This document shows positions 21,764 to 33,760 of a stretch of DNA of 64,000 bases, one piece after another. Position numbers and translations under genes: made by a program. The stretch is from Cucumis sativus (lineage: Eukaryota > Streptophyta > Magnoliopsida > Cucurbitales > Cucurbitaceae): contig NC_026656.2 in the NCBI RefSeq assembly GCF_000004075.3, positions 62,001-126,000 on the forward strand, written 5' to 3'. The notes under the pieces were generated by a model, which did no database searches, had not been told where the DNA came from, and worked only from the letters and a program-made list of their open reading frames with translations. The stretch's first letter is position 1. Each line of letters opens with the position of its first letter.

Positions 21764-22362
21764 TTACTCCATTTTCCCTGTTGTTGGGTCCAAAACTACC
21801 CATCGCTCATTCCATTTCCTCAACTGCAAACATTGTAATAGAGAAAATCAGATTTGCTACAATGAAGGCTCATTGCCATAAAAAATGCTGTCTAAGAACA
21901 GAAACGCAGAAAATAGAAGGCTGATCAAATGTGACCACAATTCTGCATATGCGCACTACAAAACAGTCTGAGAATACTATCACATCGACGGCCATATTCA
22001 TAAACACAAATATGCGGGCAGTTAGATCACGAACATGGGCATTTCTCACATTTCTAATCTCCTTGAAATCACAAATCCCGACGTCCTGATCTTAATAAGT
22101 ACTACTAGGTGATTTAATTAAGTCTTCAAATATCACTAAAACAGTCAGAACGATTTAAATGGAAGACCTAAAGGCAGCGCAATTAAGCAGTAACCATCAA
22201 TTCAAAACAAAAGGAAAGACAGAAAGAGTTGCAATGCGTTAGTTTACTGTTTCAGATCGCTTTAGAAGGGGACCCTGCAACAAATTCTGACCAGACCCAG
22301 AGGCCAGCTGCCGCTTGATCTTCTCCAAACTGTCCCCGACATCTTCCGCTCTCTCCACCAAC
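21764..22362 (-). pseudogene. PH-domain protein, first two exons
   Basis: Exon 1 (22248-22362, minus) reads VERAEDVGDSLEKIKRQLAS then GQNLLQGPLLKRSET and ends at a GTAAAC donor. Exon 2 (21764-21823) starts after TTTGCAG with LRKWNERWVVLDPTTGKME and stops at TAA where a Tyr codon is expected. This is the start of a plant pleckstrin-homology protein; the PH domain would bind phosphoinositides or protein partners. The join across the intron is in phase. Only the first strand of the PH fold remains. It lies between DUF1338 exons 1-2 (22.4 kb upward) and the DUF1338 central exons (21.7 kb downward), about 90 bases from the latter. Confidence 0.72.
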
Positions 22363-22439
22363 AACAATCATAAATTAAAAACATGTCGAGCCAACAAAGA
22401 TACACACCAGCAAACTTTTGAACATAGGACCCTCCTAAA

Positions 22440-25400
22440 CCTTAAACAGATTTTGCAGTGGACTTCCGACTCAAATAAACAGCCTCCATGCTCCCCAAAA
22501 CGTTCCGAAGAAACTGATTTCAGTTCCGACAAAAAAACATGTAACTAACTCAAGGTTAAAAAAAAAAAAACAGACAAGTACAAACCAACTTTTAAGAATC
22601 AGCTCCCTGCCAAATGCATCAAACCCATAACTTTAATTTCTTCAAATACAAAATTTAACTCAAGTAAAAAAAAAAAAAAAAACACAGAACAGAACTCTAA
22701 CCAACAAAAATAGAAAAACCAACCTTAACCCTTGATCCTTGCAGTCCATCGGGAGGTTAAAGCACTGACATGATCGAGAACGTTCGTTCCCAGCCACAGG
22801 TTTTGGCCACGACAAAAGATTCAAGGAATTGAAATTTTGAAATGTGTAAGTGAACAAAATAAGCTGAAATGATTTTGTTTGAGAGGGCAAAATTCTGGCG
22901 GTGAGGAAGAAAAAGAATACATGGGGTTCAGTTTACAGGATTTTTCTTAATGATGTTGGAAGAACAAAGAATTGACGAGGTAATGTATATTATCTATAAC
23001 CTTCAACTTAAATATGTTTTTGACCATAACCAGTGGGTTTGTGAAATTGAATGATCAATCCATAAATAAAAATGAAGTTGGAAGTAAAAAAATGAGAGGA
23101 AGAAAATACCCCAAAAGTTCTAAAAGCGATATGATCTCAACAAATTGTATCATGATGAACAGATCGAACAAGCCCCAAAACAGATTTTGCAGTGGGATTC
23201 CGACTCGGATAAACTGACTCCATGCTCAGCAAAACATTCCTAATAAAGGATTCAACTTGCTATCAACATGCATCACAACCCATAACGTTAAATTCTTCAA
23301 AACCAATGCAATTAAATCAAAGCAGAAAAAAACAGAACAAGAACTCAAAAACAAAACAGAATAACAAAAGAAAAAAAAATAAACATAACCTAACCTGATC
23401 CTTGCAGTCCATTGGGGAGGTTCAGCACCGGACATGATCGACAACAATCGATTCCCAGCTGCAGGTTTCGGTATCGACAAAGAATTTCCAAGGAAATGAA
23501 AATTTTGGAAATGGGTAGTCAAGAAAAATAAGGTTGAGAGGATTTTGTGTGGAGAGTGGGAAAAATTCCGGCCGGTGGGGAGAAAAGGGAAGACATGGGG
23601 TTCGGTTACAGGGTTTTCTTAATGATTGTTGGAAGAACAAAGAGGTTGTGAGGAGATTTAAGGTCAACCAAAAGAATGGCAGAATGTTTGATCTGGCTTG
23701 CTTCTTTATGGAAATGTCGTAGAAACAATAGAACGATGACATAGTTCCCTTTGTTTTTCTATTCACCAAAAAACCAATGACTTAAAAGAAAGACATTGCA
23801 CCACATATGAGCATTAGAAAACAATATACATAAGAAAGAAAAAAATATGCAGAAATTGAAATGAAATTGGAAGTAAAAAAATGGAACGAAGAACAATACC
23901 CAAAATTTCCAAATGCATTATGATCATAAAAAAAATTTGTATCAACATGAACTGATCGAATAAGCTCCAAAATGGATATTGCAGTGGGATTCCGACTCAA
24001 ATAGGCAGTGTACAGTCTTGCCAAAACGTTCCTAAGAAAGGATCATCAAAACCCATAACTTTAAATTCTTCAAAATAATGGAATTAAGTCAAGGCAGTAC
24101 AACACGAAACAAAAACTCTAACCAACGATAAGAAAGAAATAAACCTTCACCCGTGATCCTTGCAGTCCATTTGGGGGTTCAGCACTGGACTTGATCGAGA
24201 ACAATCAGTTCCAAGATGCAGGTTTCGGCATAGACGATGATTTTCCAAAAAGCGAAAATGAATTTTTTGGAAAGGTTGTAAAGAAAAGTAAGGTTGGAAA
24301 GATTTTGTTTCGAGAGTGGGCAAAATTCTGGCCGGCGTGGAGAAAGGAAAGACATGGGGCTCCGATTCTAGGGATCTTTCTCAATGATTGTTGGAAGAAC
24401 AAAGAGTTTGTGAGGAGATTTAAGGGCAACGACAAGAATGGCAAAATGTTAAATCCCAAAAAGACTAAATGGCCAATTGAATGTTTAAGCAAATTGATAT
24501 GCCTGTTAGGTGTTTTCTTGCTTCTTTACAGAAATGGGGTAGAAAGAGTAGAACGATAACATAGTTCACTTTGTTCTTCTCTGTACAAAGTAGCCAATGA
24601 CTTAAAAGAAAGCATTGCACAACAAGTGACCATTAAAAAATAATATACATACGAAAGAATAAAAAATAAGCAGAAATTGGAAGTAGAAAAGAAATGGAAA
24701 AAATACCCAAAACTTCAAAATGCAATATGATCATAACAAATTTGTATCATCATGGACAGATCGAACAAACTCCAAAACAGATTTTGCAGTGGGCTTCCGA
24801 CTCAAATAAACAGCCTCCATGCTCCCAAAACGTTCCTAAGAAGTGACACCATTTCACAACAAGTAGCCAATGACTTAAAAGAAAGATATTGCACAACAAG
24901 TGACCATTAGAAAATAATAAACAGAAGAAAGAATAAAAAGATAAGCGGAAATTGGAAGAAGAAAAGAAATGGAAGAAAAATACCCCAAAACTTCAAAATG
25001 CAGTATGATCATAACAAATTTGTATCATCATGGATAGATCGAAACAAACTCCAAAACAGATTTTGCAGCGGGCTTCCGACTCAAATAAACAGCCTCCATG
25101 CTCCCCAAAACGTTCCTAAGAAAGGATTCAGCTCCCTACCAACCAACATACATCACATCCCATAACTTTCATTTCTTCATAAACAATGTAACTAACTCGA
25201 GGTAAAAAAAAAAAAACAGAACAAGAACACTAACCAACTTCTAAGGAATTAGCTCCCTGCCAACATGCATCACATCCCATAACTTTAATTTCTTCAAATA
25301 CAAAGGATTTAACTCAAAGTAAAAAAGAAAAACAGAACACAAACTCTAACCAACAAAAATAGAAAAACCAACCTTAACCCTTGATCCTTGCAGTCCATCG

Positions 25401-27475
25401 GGAGGTTCAACACTGGACATGATCGAGAACATTCGGTTCCCAGCCACAGGTTTGGCCATCGACAAAGATTTTCAGAGGGAAATGAAATTTTTGGAAATGG
25501 GTAGTGAACAAAAATAAGGCTGAAATGATTTTGTTTGGAGAGTGGGGAAAATTCTGGCGAGTGAGGAGAAAAGGGAATACATGGGGTTCGGTTTACAGGA
25601 ATTTTTCTTAACGATTGTTGGAAGAACAAAGAGATGTGAGGAGATTTAAGGGTAACGACACAAATGCAGTAATGTTAAATCCAAAATGGCGAAATGGCCA
25701 ATTGAATATTTAAGGAAGTTTGATCTGCCTGCTAGCTGTTTTCTTGCTTCTTTATGGAAATGTTGCAGAAAGAGTAGAACGATGACATAGTGCATAATGT
25801 GTTTCTCTTTACAAAGTAACCAATGACTTACAAGAAAGACACCACACAACAAATGACCATTGGAAAACAATATACAGATGAAAAACTAAAAAATTTGCAG
25901 AAATTGAAATTGAAATTGGAAGTAGAAAAGAAATGGAAGAAAAATACCCTAAAAGTTGCAAGTGCAATAGGATCATAACCAATTAGTATCACCATCAATA
26001 GATCGAACAAGCTCCAAAATGGATTTTACAGTGTGATTCTGACTCACATAAGCATCCTCCAGGACTGGGAAATCGTTTCTAAGAAAGGATCATCACAACC
26101 CATAACTTTAAATTATTCAATAACAATGCAATGAAATCAAAACAGAAAAAAACAAAACAATAACTAAAAAATAAACCTTAACCCTTGATCCTTGATCCTT
26201 ACAGTGGATTGGAAGGTTCGGCACTCGACAAGATTGAGAACAATGGATTCCTATCAGCAGGTTTCGGCATCGACAAAGGATTTCGGAGGAAATGATAATT
26301 TTGGAAATGGGTGGTGAAGAAAAATAAGGTTGAAACGATTTTGTTTGGGGAGTGGGAAAAATTATGGCCGATGGAGAGAAAAGGGAAGACATGGGGTTCG
26401 GTTTACAGGGATTTAACAAAGAGATTGTGAGGAGATTTAAGAGCAACGACAAGAATGGCAGAATGTTAAAACCCAAAAGACTAAATGGCCAATTGAATGT
26501 TTAAGCAGATTGATCTGCCTGTTATTTGTTTTCTTGCTTCTTTACGGAAATGGGGTAGAAAGAGTAGAAAGATAACATAGTTCACTTTGTTCTTCTATTT
26601 ATAAAGTAGCAAATGACTTAAAAGAAAGACATTGCACAACAAGTGACCATTAGAAAATAATATACAGAAGAAAGAATAAAAAGATAAGCAAAAATTGGAA
26701 GAAGAAAAGAAATGGAAGAAAAATACCCCAAAACTTCAAAATGCAGTATGATCATAACAAATTTGTATCATCATGGACAGATCGAACAAACTCCAAAACA
26801 GATTTTGCAGCAGGCTTCCAACTCAAATAAACAGCCTCCATGCTCCCCAAAACGTTCCTAAGAAAGGATTCAGCTCCCTACCAACCAACATGCATCACAT
26901 CCCATAACTTTCATTTCTTCAAAAACAATGTAACTAACTCAAGGTAAAAAAAAAAAAACAGAAAAAGAACACTAACCAACTTTTAAGGAATCAGCTCCCT
27001 GCCAACATGCATCACATCCCATAACTTTAATTTCTTCAAATACAAAGCATTTAACTCAAAGTAAAAAGGAAAAACAGAACACGAACTCTAACAAAAAAAA
27101 AATAGAAAAACCAACCTTAACCCTTGATCCTTGCAGTCCATCGGGAGGTTCAGCACTGGACATGATCGAGAACATTCGGTTCCCAGCCACAAGTTTGGCC
27201 ATCAACAAAGATTTTCAGAGGGAAATGAAATTTTTGGAATTGGGCAGTGAACAAAAATAAGGCTGAAATGATTTTGTTTGGAGAGTGGGCAAAATTCTGG
27301 CGAGTGAGGAGAAAAGGGAATACATGGGGTTCGGTTTACAGGGATTTTTCTTAATGGTTGTTGGAAGAACAAAGATATGTGATGAGGTAAATGTAATATT
27401 ATATCTTCTAACCATTGTTAACTTAAATATGCTTTTGACTATAACAAGTGGGTTTGCTGAAATTGAATGATCAAT
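22440..27475 (-). pseudogene. Tandem array of DUF1338 exons 1 and 2
   Basis: Six units of about 0.66-1.2 kb, each with a plastid-targeting-like exon 1 and most with exon 2, on the minus strand. Exon 1 (MSSLFSP...TKSFQPYFSS-type, later PKPAAGN and SAEPP) ends near 22735, 23398, 24155, 25382, 26185 and 27122. Exon 2 (FLRNVLGSMEAVYLSRKPTA, ending DHIAFRTFG in one copy) lies near 22443, 23105-23245, 23900-24045, 24730-24845, 25000-25125, 25950-26085 and 26740-26865, seven copies. Splice-like borders are retained: exon 2 ends before GTATTTT. Copies have different frameshifts. Most lose one T before the DH motif. The copy near 23970 stays open (YDHNAFGNFG). The copy near 23130 reads DHIAFRTFG but has TGA just before it. 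Confidence 0.78.
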
Positions 27476-28340
27476 CCCACGAAAACTCTAAAACCGGGGG
27501 ATCTCGGCGCGCATTTTACTTGACCTAAGCGGCTGGCTTGGCTCCCTCTTTTTTTTCTTGCTCCCTCTCACAGGCTGCCATGCTGGGTGAAGAACTCTAA
27601 GGACCTACTAGGCTGGGTCGGGTTTTGCTTAGGCAAGAAAAGCGGAGAGGATCCCCACGAAAACTCTGAAACCGGGGGATCTCGGCGCGCATTTTACTTG
27701 ACCTAAGCGGCTGGCTTGGCTCCCTCTTTTTTTTCTCTCTCCCTCTCTACCGGTTGCCATGCTGGGTGAAGAACTCTAAGCACCTACTAGGCGGGATCGG
27801 GTTTTGCTTAGGCAAGAAAAGCGGAGAGGATCCCCACGAAAACTCTGAAACCGGGGGATCTCGGCGCGCATTTTACTTGACCTAAGCGGCTGGCTTGGCT
27901 CCCTCTTTTTTTTCTCGCTCCCTCTCACAGGCTGCCATGCTGGGTGAAGAACTCTAAGTACCTACTAGGTGGGGGTCGAGTTTTGCTTAGGCAAGAAAAG
28001 CGAAGAGGATCCCCACGAAAACTCTGAAACCGGGGGATCTCGGCGCGCATTTTACTTGATCTAAGCGGCTGGCTTGGCTCCCTCTTTTTTTCTCTCTCCC
28101 TCTCTACCGGCTGCCATGCTTGGTGAAGAAATCTAAGGACCTACTAGGCGGGATCGGGTTTTGCTTAGGCAATAAAAGCGGAGAGGATCCCCACGAAAAC
28201 TCTGAAACCGGGGGATCTCGGCACGCATTTTACTTGACCTAAGTGGCTGGCTTGGCTCCCTCTTTTTTTTCTCGCTCCCTTTCTACCGGCTGCCATGCTG
28301 GGGAACTCTAGTGACCCACTAGGCGGGGGTCGGGTTTTGC
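27474..28340. repeat. 178/179-bp GC-rich tandem repeat, five copies
   Basis: cgaaaactct starts at 27480, 27658, 27837, 28016 and 28194, spacings 178, 179, 179 and 178. Each unit contains ctcggcgcgcattttacttg and ccatgctgggtgaagaactc. A poly-T run of 7-8 varies slightly. Copies are very similar, so amplification was recent. A decayed partial copy continues to about 28430. Much higher GC than the flanks. Nucleosome-sized unit. Confidence 0.95.
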
Positions 28341-28430
28341 AACCCTTAGCAGCTTTGTCGTATTGTTTTGTTTTTATCGGCTGTTATGTTGGGTGAAGAA
28401 CTCTAAGAACTTGCCGACTTTGCTTTCTAC

Positions 28431-28910
28431 CTGACCTAACAATCATATTTTGCTTTCAAACAATCTTATACAAATGTGTATGGCCAAAAGAGGGATTTAA
28501 AATTAATATAAAAAAGGCATTAGAATATGGCAAAAAAGGGGATTAAAATTGAGATAAAAAAGAGAACCGCACATATTATTATGTACATAATTCACAATAT
28601 TCAGAAAATGAACCAAGTGTTCTACTCATTTCTAAGCTATCAATATATGCATTTTCAACATATGTAACATATTCAAATAACAAATACAATCACAAATCTG
28701 AGCTCCGTTCTCATGCGTTAGGCATACATGCTTTTTTATGCTAAAAAGCGAAGTAGACATGGTACTTATTCTAAGCATAGAGCATTGCAAAAGTTTCTAA
28801 ATTTTGACATTTTTAGCAAAATTTGCAAAATGAAAATTTCCCAAAGGACATGGAATGTGCAAGGCTACAACCCCACCCCCCACTTAAAAATATGCATTGT
28901 CCTCAAAGCA
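28431..28910 (-). repeat. LTR/polypurine boundary fragment, minus orientation
   Basis: On the minus strand tgaggacaatgcatattttt is followed by aagtggggggtggggttgta, a polypurine tract next to an LTR-like start, matching the boundary style at 33440. AT-rich flanking sequence is otherwise unrecognised. Confidence 0.4.
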
Positions 28911-29696
28911 TTTTAAGCAAGATTCTACGGATGGAAAAAAAAAAGAAAAAGGAGAACAGAAGACCTCCCCTTGTAACCTAGTTTCTTCATGGAAGCTTGC
29001 TTGCAAAGATCCCAAGTTTGGTTATATTTCATTTTCCTTTATTCCTACAAAAAGAAAACAAGAATTTCCATCGAATTTTATTAAAAAGGTTAAACTAAAA
29101 ATTTTAGAAAAATGTGCAGAATTGTTTAAGCTCGGTTGCATTTTCTAAGCACCACTTGAATTATTAAAACGACCTAACAAATATTCAATACAAGTTCGTA
29201 ATTCATAACCTACCAAAAAGTTCAAAAAGATTGTTGTAGGTGTTCCACCAAACCTTTTGTAAATTACATACATCAATAAACTTACTTCTTAAAGGGGGGG
29301 AAGAAACTAAGTTTTAGGGACAAATGGCTCTAAAGCACACAAACACTCTCCATCTCACTCTCTATCTACCCTGTATCTAATTTAATCCAGCATTCATTTG
29401 GGGCATTGTAGGTTCATATTAAAAAATAGTCATTCATGTCGTGATGCAAAGGCCCTTTTTATGTATCTAGAACTAAAATCACGAAAATCATCGTGGACAT
29501 GCAGCACAACAAACTGAATATCCATGGGAAGCCTTTGCTAACAAAATGGTTGACAATAATTACTCAGACAAGAGAGAATGACTATAATTAATTAACAGAA
29601 GTACAAATCAATATAGGTGCACAACCACCAAGCCCCCAACAAAAGGAACAATAAACTTCAATAACAAAAGAAAGGTAGTATCAGGACTATCCTTAC
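28911..29696. other. Mostly featureless, with one satellite monomer
   Basis: An isolated unit of the tcaaaacgacct satellite family lies at about 29145-29235 (ttaaaacgacctaacaaat and cataacctaccaaaaag). No gene is seen in the rest. Confidence 0.6.
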
Positions 29697-30215
29697 CTTG
29701 TTATCGAAGAAGATACCTTGGCTCTGGAAAGCCCGATGCTCTGCCTTACAACATTCAATTACCCCAGTACTGTAGTGTTTCTTCAAAGTTTGGGAATCTA
29801 CCTAAAACATAAAAATATATATTACAACTTGAAAACCTCCATGTCAGAAACTTTACTTTAATTATCAAACCAGATGCTATGCAAGAATTAGTTAGCAGAA
29901 ACACAACATAAATAGTAATGATATTCTTTGGGGAGGGGATAAAAGCATCTTTCATCTTAGAAATAAGCTTAGCAGTTAGCACTAACCTTTATATAAGAAG
30001 TTAACACCGGTTTGATTACTTCATAAACTTCAGCTACGAAATCTGGTAAAGAGAAAGACCTAATCCATAATGTTAAAGAGGAAAAGATCAAGTCAGATTC
30101 CTTTATTCAAACAGGTTAGTATCACATCTCCAAAGGAAAAAACTTACGGACCTCTACGACGAATTTCCTTGAATGATGTAGCGCACCTTGTTCTTGAAAC
30201 ACAGTTTCATTTATG
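29697..30215 (-). pseudogene. TIM44-like mitochondrial import subunit, three exons
   Basis: TIM44 recruits mtHsp70 to the inner-membrane translocase. Minus-strand exons: 30148-30215 (INETVFQE, then SFKEIRRRG in a shifted frame). 29987-30059 (SFSLPDFVAEVYEVIKPVLT). 29697-29801 ([32 protein letters not shown]). All have splice borders (CACAG, TTAG, TTTTAG; GTAAGT, GTTAGT, GTAAGG). The first exon appears to lack two single bases relative to the family, displacing part of it. This is the start of the C-terminal membrane-binding domain. Exons on both sides are missing, so it is a captured or truncated fragment. Confidence 0.85.
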
Positions 30216-31040
30216 CTGTGAAAAATAAGATTGATAAATAAAACTTTCGGCTACAATTAGCCACATAAACATAAAGTTGTGACAGGAAAACAAAAGCTAA
30301 CAGATAATTAACTATACAGTTTGTAGGCAAAATACCAAATAGCCCATAATCAAGATCACAACTGAAGCAAACAATAATGTGTAGTTTATCATTTCCAACC
30401 AAATAATTCAATAACAAATAAGGTCAAATGGCCAAATAATATGTCCTTTCACATAAATATTTACTCCTGAATTTTTTGAAGGATAATGTTATCGCTTCTC
30501 TCCCACGTTTCACAAAAATTCTTTTACATATTATATTTTTGTTACATATTCCTATTGAAGAATCTCATTTGAGCATTTTGTGGTCAATTTGACTTGAAAG
30601 GAACGGCAAACTTTCAATAAGAAAGAAGCAAGATGCCCAGTTTTTTTGAACTGCTGTTTTTCTCTTCTTTTTTTTTCTTTAACTTGCTGTAAATTGGAGA
30701 TGTTTTCCATAACTACTTTGGCTTATGTAATTTACCTTCTCCCTAAATGCAACCATAAATCAAACAAAGTAGATGAATAAATTTACACCACAGAAATCCA
30801 TCCTATGAAGACTAGAGCGGAGAAAGATGGGATAAGGATAAAGCATAGGAAGAGCAAATACCCGATGGGAAGTAAACTGATAAAAAATACTTTGTGTTGA
30901 GAGTAATATATCCCGAACCAATTTTCTGCCAGCCATTAAGATTTACCCACTGCAACTCTGCACACAAATATTTTCTTATAAACAATAATTAACACAATCT
31001 AATTGGTATCTTATGGATATAAAAGACAGCATGGATCCAT
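30216..31040. other. No gene recognised
   Basis: AT-rich. A 33-codon open block with AG/GT borders at about 30868-30950 on the minus strand has no known match to me and is not called as an exon. Confidence 0.4.
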
Positions 31041-31232
31041 ATTGGAAGGATTTCAAATTAGTCTACGAACAAAGAATTTGGAAGGATTTCAAATTAGTCT
31101 ACGAACAAAGAATTTGGAAGGATTTCAAATTAGTCTACGAACAAAGAATTTGGAAGGATTTCAAATTAGTCTAAGAACAAAGAATTTGGAAGGATTTCAA
31201 ATTAGTCTACGAACAAAGAATTTGGAAGGATT
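31041..31232. repeat. 36-bp minisatellite, 5.3 copies
   Basis: The unit ttggaaggatttcaaattag plus 16 more bases repeats exactly every 36 bases from 31041 to 31220, then 12 bases of a sixth copy. Only one substitution is visible (tctaag for tctacg in copy four). Because 36 is divisible by 3 it stays open as a 12-residue repeat (LEGFQISLRTKN) on the plus strand; there is no evidence this is translated. Confidence 0.97.
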
Positions 31233-31269
31233 TGTGATCAACTAAGGAGCTCTCGACTTTCTCCGCTGG

Positions 31270-31660
31270 AATTTACCTTCCTTGGGTACTTATCGACCAG
31301 AGACTGGAAGTAGTTGTGCTCTTCGTCCATAGTAGTCATCCAACCAGCAAGGGAAAGACCACGACGCGCAGTGGAATAGGAAAAAGAGCGTTGAGCACAG
31401 CTTTCGTGTCACCAGCAATCGTTTTTCCTTTATTGGTAGACCGAAAAGGCTTTGTCAAGCAGGCAGGCTGCCACTCGATCGACAGTTGAGAAATCCGACG
31501 CTGTTAGGGCGATTTTGAGGAAGACGAAGAAGATAAGAGAAGAGGAGAGGACGAGAAAGTAGAGAGAGAGAGAGAGCCGTTAGAGAAGAAGTAGGGGAAG
31601 AAATTTGAAACGTGAGTGAGAGAGAAGGGGAGATGAGGGATTAAAATATATTTGAATTAT
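31270..31660 (-). other. Putative first exon with pyrimidine-rich 5' leader (gene unidentified)
   Basis: On the minus strand a CT-rich leader (31545-31650) is followed by ATG ACT ACT ATG near 31338 reading MTTMDEEHNYFQSLVDKYPR and a donor AAG/GTAAAT at about 31275. This looks like the 5' end of a plant gene, but I do not recognise the protein and no second exon is convincing. The leader is repeated at 54585-54700 and, inverted, at 34570-34620, so it may be part of a repeat. Confidence 0.35.
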
Positions 31661-32640
31661 TTGTGATAAAACCCATTTAAAACCCAAAACAATTTCTTTA
31701 TAACTAAAACAAATATTTTGTTTTTAAAATTTAGACTAAAAAAATCAAATTTTACGAGATAAAATTTTCAGTAACGATAAAGCAAAAAATATATTTTTTG
31801 TTTTTCAAATAATTATAATCCAAAATTTTCAAGAAATGTGAAATTTCATTTAATAAGATAAAAACATTAGTTTCCAACTTTGGCAATGGATGAAAGTATT
31901 AGAAATTGAAAATAATTGTTAGACATGCATGTTAGCCGTCACCACAAACCAATCCAATTTTTCATTCAAAAATGTTGAATTTATAATTAATGGTTCTCGA
32001 AACATTCATACAATTTTTTTTTTAATTTAACTTACTTAATTTGAGTTTTCTTACGATGTTCATGTCGATATTATACGAAAAATTGTCTTAAATGATAAAA
32101 TTGCTGAAGATATTCACAAATATAACAAAGTTTTACCGTCTGTTAGTTAGTGATAGAACATGTACTAGTGGTCTATCAATTATCCTCTATGGTTTTAGTT
32201 TAGTGGTTATTTATCAAGCTCTTAATAAATTAAATAGTGATTTAACAAATATAATGTAAAAGAATATTCCAAGAATAACCTTGGAGTATCACTTGAATTT
32301 TCAAAACGACCTAACAATGCTAAACTATAAGCTCATAACTCATAACTCATAACCTATCAAAAAAAGTACAGATAAAACAAAAAAACTATTTAAATCTTGA
32401 AAAATGAAATATGAGAAAAAAAATGAAAAGACAAGAAATAAATTTTAAAGTATATGTAAATTTTAGATATTAAGTAAAAAAGAGAATATGTAAGTTGAAT
32501 TTTAATCGGTAAGAATATGGATGTCTAGAAACAAATTTTTAATTTTTTAAAAGTTGATTTATAATCATTTGATTTCTTTAAATTCAACAACAACATAAAA
32601 TTCGATAAGAGAAGGTTGTCACATGCTTAAGTATGTGTTG
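31661..32640. other. AT-rich, one satellite monomer
   Basis: An isolated satellite unit (tcaaaacgacctaacaatgc, then a doubled cataactcataactcataac) is at about 32285-32370. The segment 31660-31900 matches 54690-55010. Otherwise nothing recognised. Confidence 0.6.
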
Positions 32641-32648
32641 AATCAAAT

Positions 32649-32891
32649 GTGGACTCTCCTATGGCTGCTGAATTTACAATTCAACTTAGTGGAGAGGATT
32701 TCGTTATGACTGTGAATTACGAGTGGAAGCCTCGAAAGTGTAATTTGTGCCGGTCTTTTGGGCATTCTAGTGGTAAGTGTCCTAAGATTGTGGAAAACAA
32801 AGTTCATCGAGAGGAGGATGTGAGCAAGGTGGTTTCAAACAAAGAGGAGGAACTGACAATTGTGTCTTATGGATGTGGTGTTAGACTTTAA
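32649..32891 (+). pseudogene. LINE ORF1 zinc-knuckle fragment
   Basis: The frame contains VNYEWKPRKCNLCRSFGHSS with GKC following, a CX2CX4HX4C zinc knuckle in the context YEWKP, which is characteristic of the DUF4283-type ORF1 of plant L1 LINEs (RNA-binding). Only the end of the domain remains. A trailing frame at 32963-33217 (MPNSFGSLMKLGEGDKWSLS) could be the ORF1 C-terminal part. No neighbouring ORF2 is attached. Confidence 0.72.
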
Positions 32892-33429
32892 ACAGTTGGA
32901 GGAAAGTAAGACTAATAGCTCCCCCATTAGGCATATTAAGGAAAAGAAGGTAGGTAATCGAGATGAAATTACTCGTTATTAGGAAGAAAAGAGAGTTGGT
33001 TTATGTTCGAGAGAAGGGTAAACATGTGGATGTGATTATGCCTAACTCTTTTGGCAGCCTTATGAAGTTGGGTGAGGGAGACAAGTGGAGCTTATCTATA
33101 GTGGATGACTCCCCTCCCCCCTTGCAGGTGGATGAAGTTGCGTATGTTATTAATCACCTTAAGATCATTTTAAAATACAAATATATTTTTAGTATAAGTC
33201 CTCACATTCGACTCTAGACTCACCAAGAAACCTTATTTGGATTTGCACTTGGGTTCAAATAAGGAAAACTTGTGTTCATTCATATATATATACAAATTCA
33301 TTTTATTAATACAAATCACTGAAAAAGGAATGGAGAGCCTTATCCATGCAAACTTCAAACCAAAGTCAAGGATGTTAATCCTTCTAGGGGAGTCCAATGT
33401 TCCCCCTTACTTTTCTTTCCCTTTACTTT

Positions 33430-33760
33430 GATTTTCAAAAGTTTTGAGGACAAAACATGTTTTTAAGTGGGGGTAATAGCTTACTTAGCTTGCACGTTTA
33501 ATCTAAACTTGAGGGGATTTCAAATTTTGCCCAAATTTAAAAACTTTTAAAATTGTTTTTCTTAAAATAATGAGCATTATAGCTTCTTAGCTTACTTAGA
33601 TCTTGTATAAAAAGCGTGATTTTCAACCCTTGAGCATTGAGTTCGGGTTTGTGGATATATTTGTGATATAATTGATGAATATGTGCTTAGCTTTTAAGTG
33701 GGGGGTGGTGAATATCTTACTTAGCATGTTTAAGTCTAACTTTGTCAAAATGACTCATTT
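33430..33760 (+). repeat. Two polypurine/LTR boundary motifs of a gypsy-type family
   Basis: tttgaggacaaaacatgttt then aagtgggggtaatagc at about 33466-33482 and ttaagtggggggtggtgaat near 33690. The segment to 33660 is the inverse of 10250-10500. This marks the 3' end of an LTR element without coding parts. Confidence 0.42.

Noticed and set aside
28911..29696. Last exons of TIM44 downstream of 29697
   Set aside because: No frame matches the expected C-terminal sequence.
30868..30950. 33-codon minus-strand block (reads QWVNLNGWQKIGSG) with AG/GT borders
   Set aside because: No family recognised. It is not part of TIM44 as known, and AG/GT borders are common by chance in AT-rich DNA.
31041..31232. 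Regular 36-bp direct repeats resembling a CRISPR array
   Set aside because: Units are contiguous with no spacers and lie in plant nuclear DNA, so it is a minisatellite.
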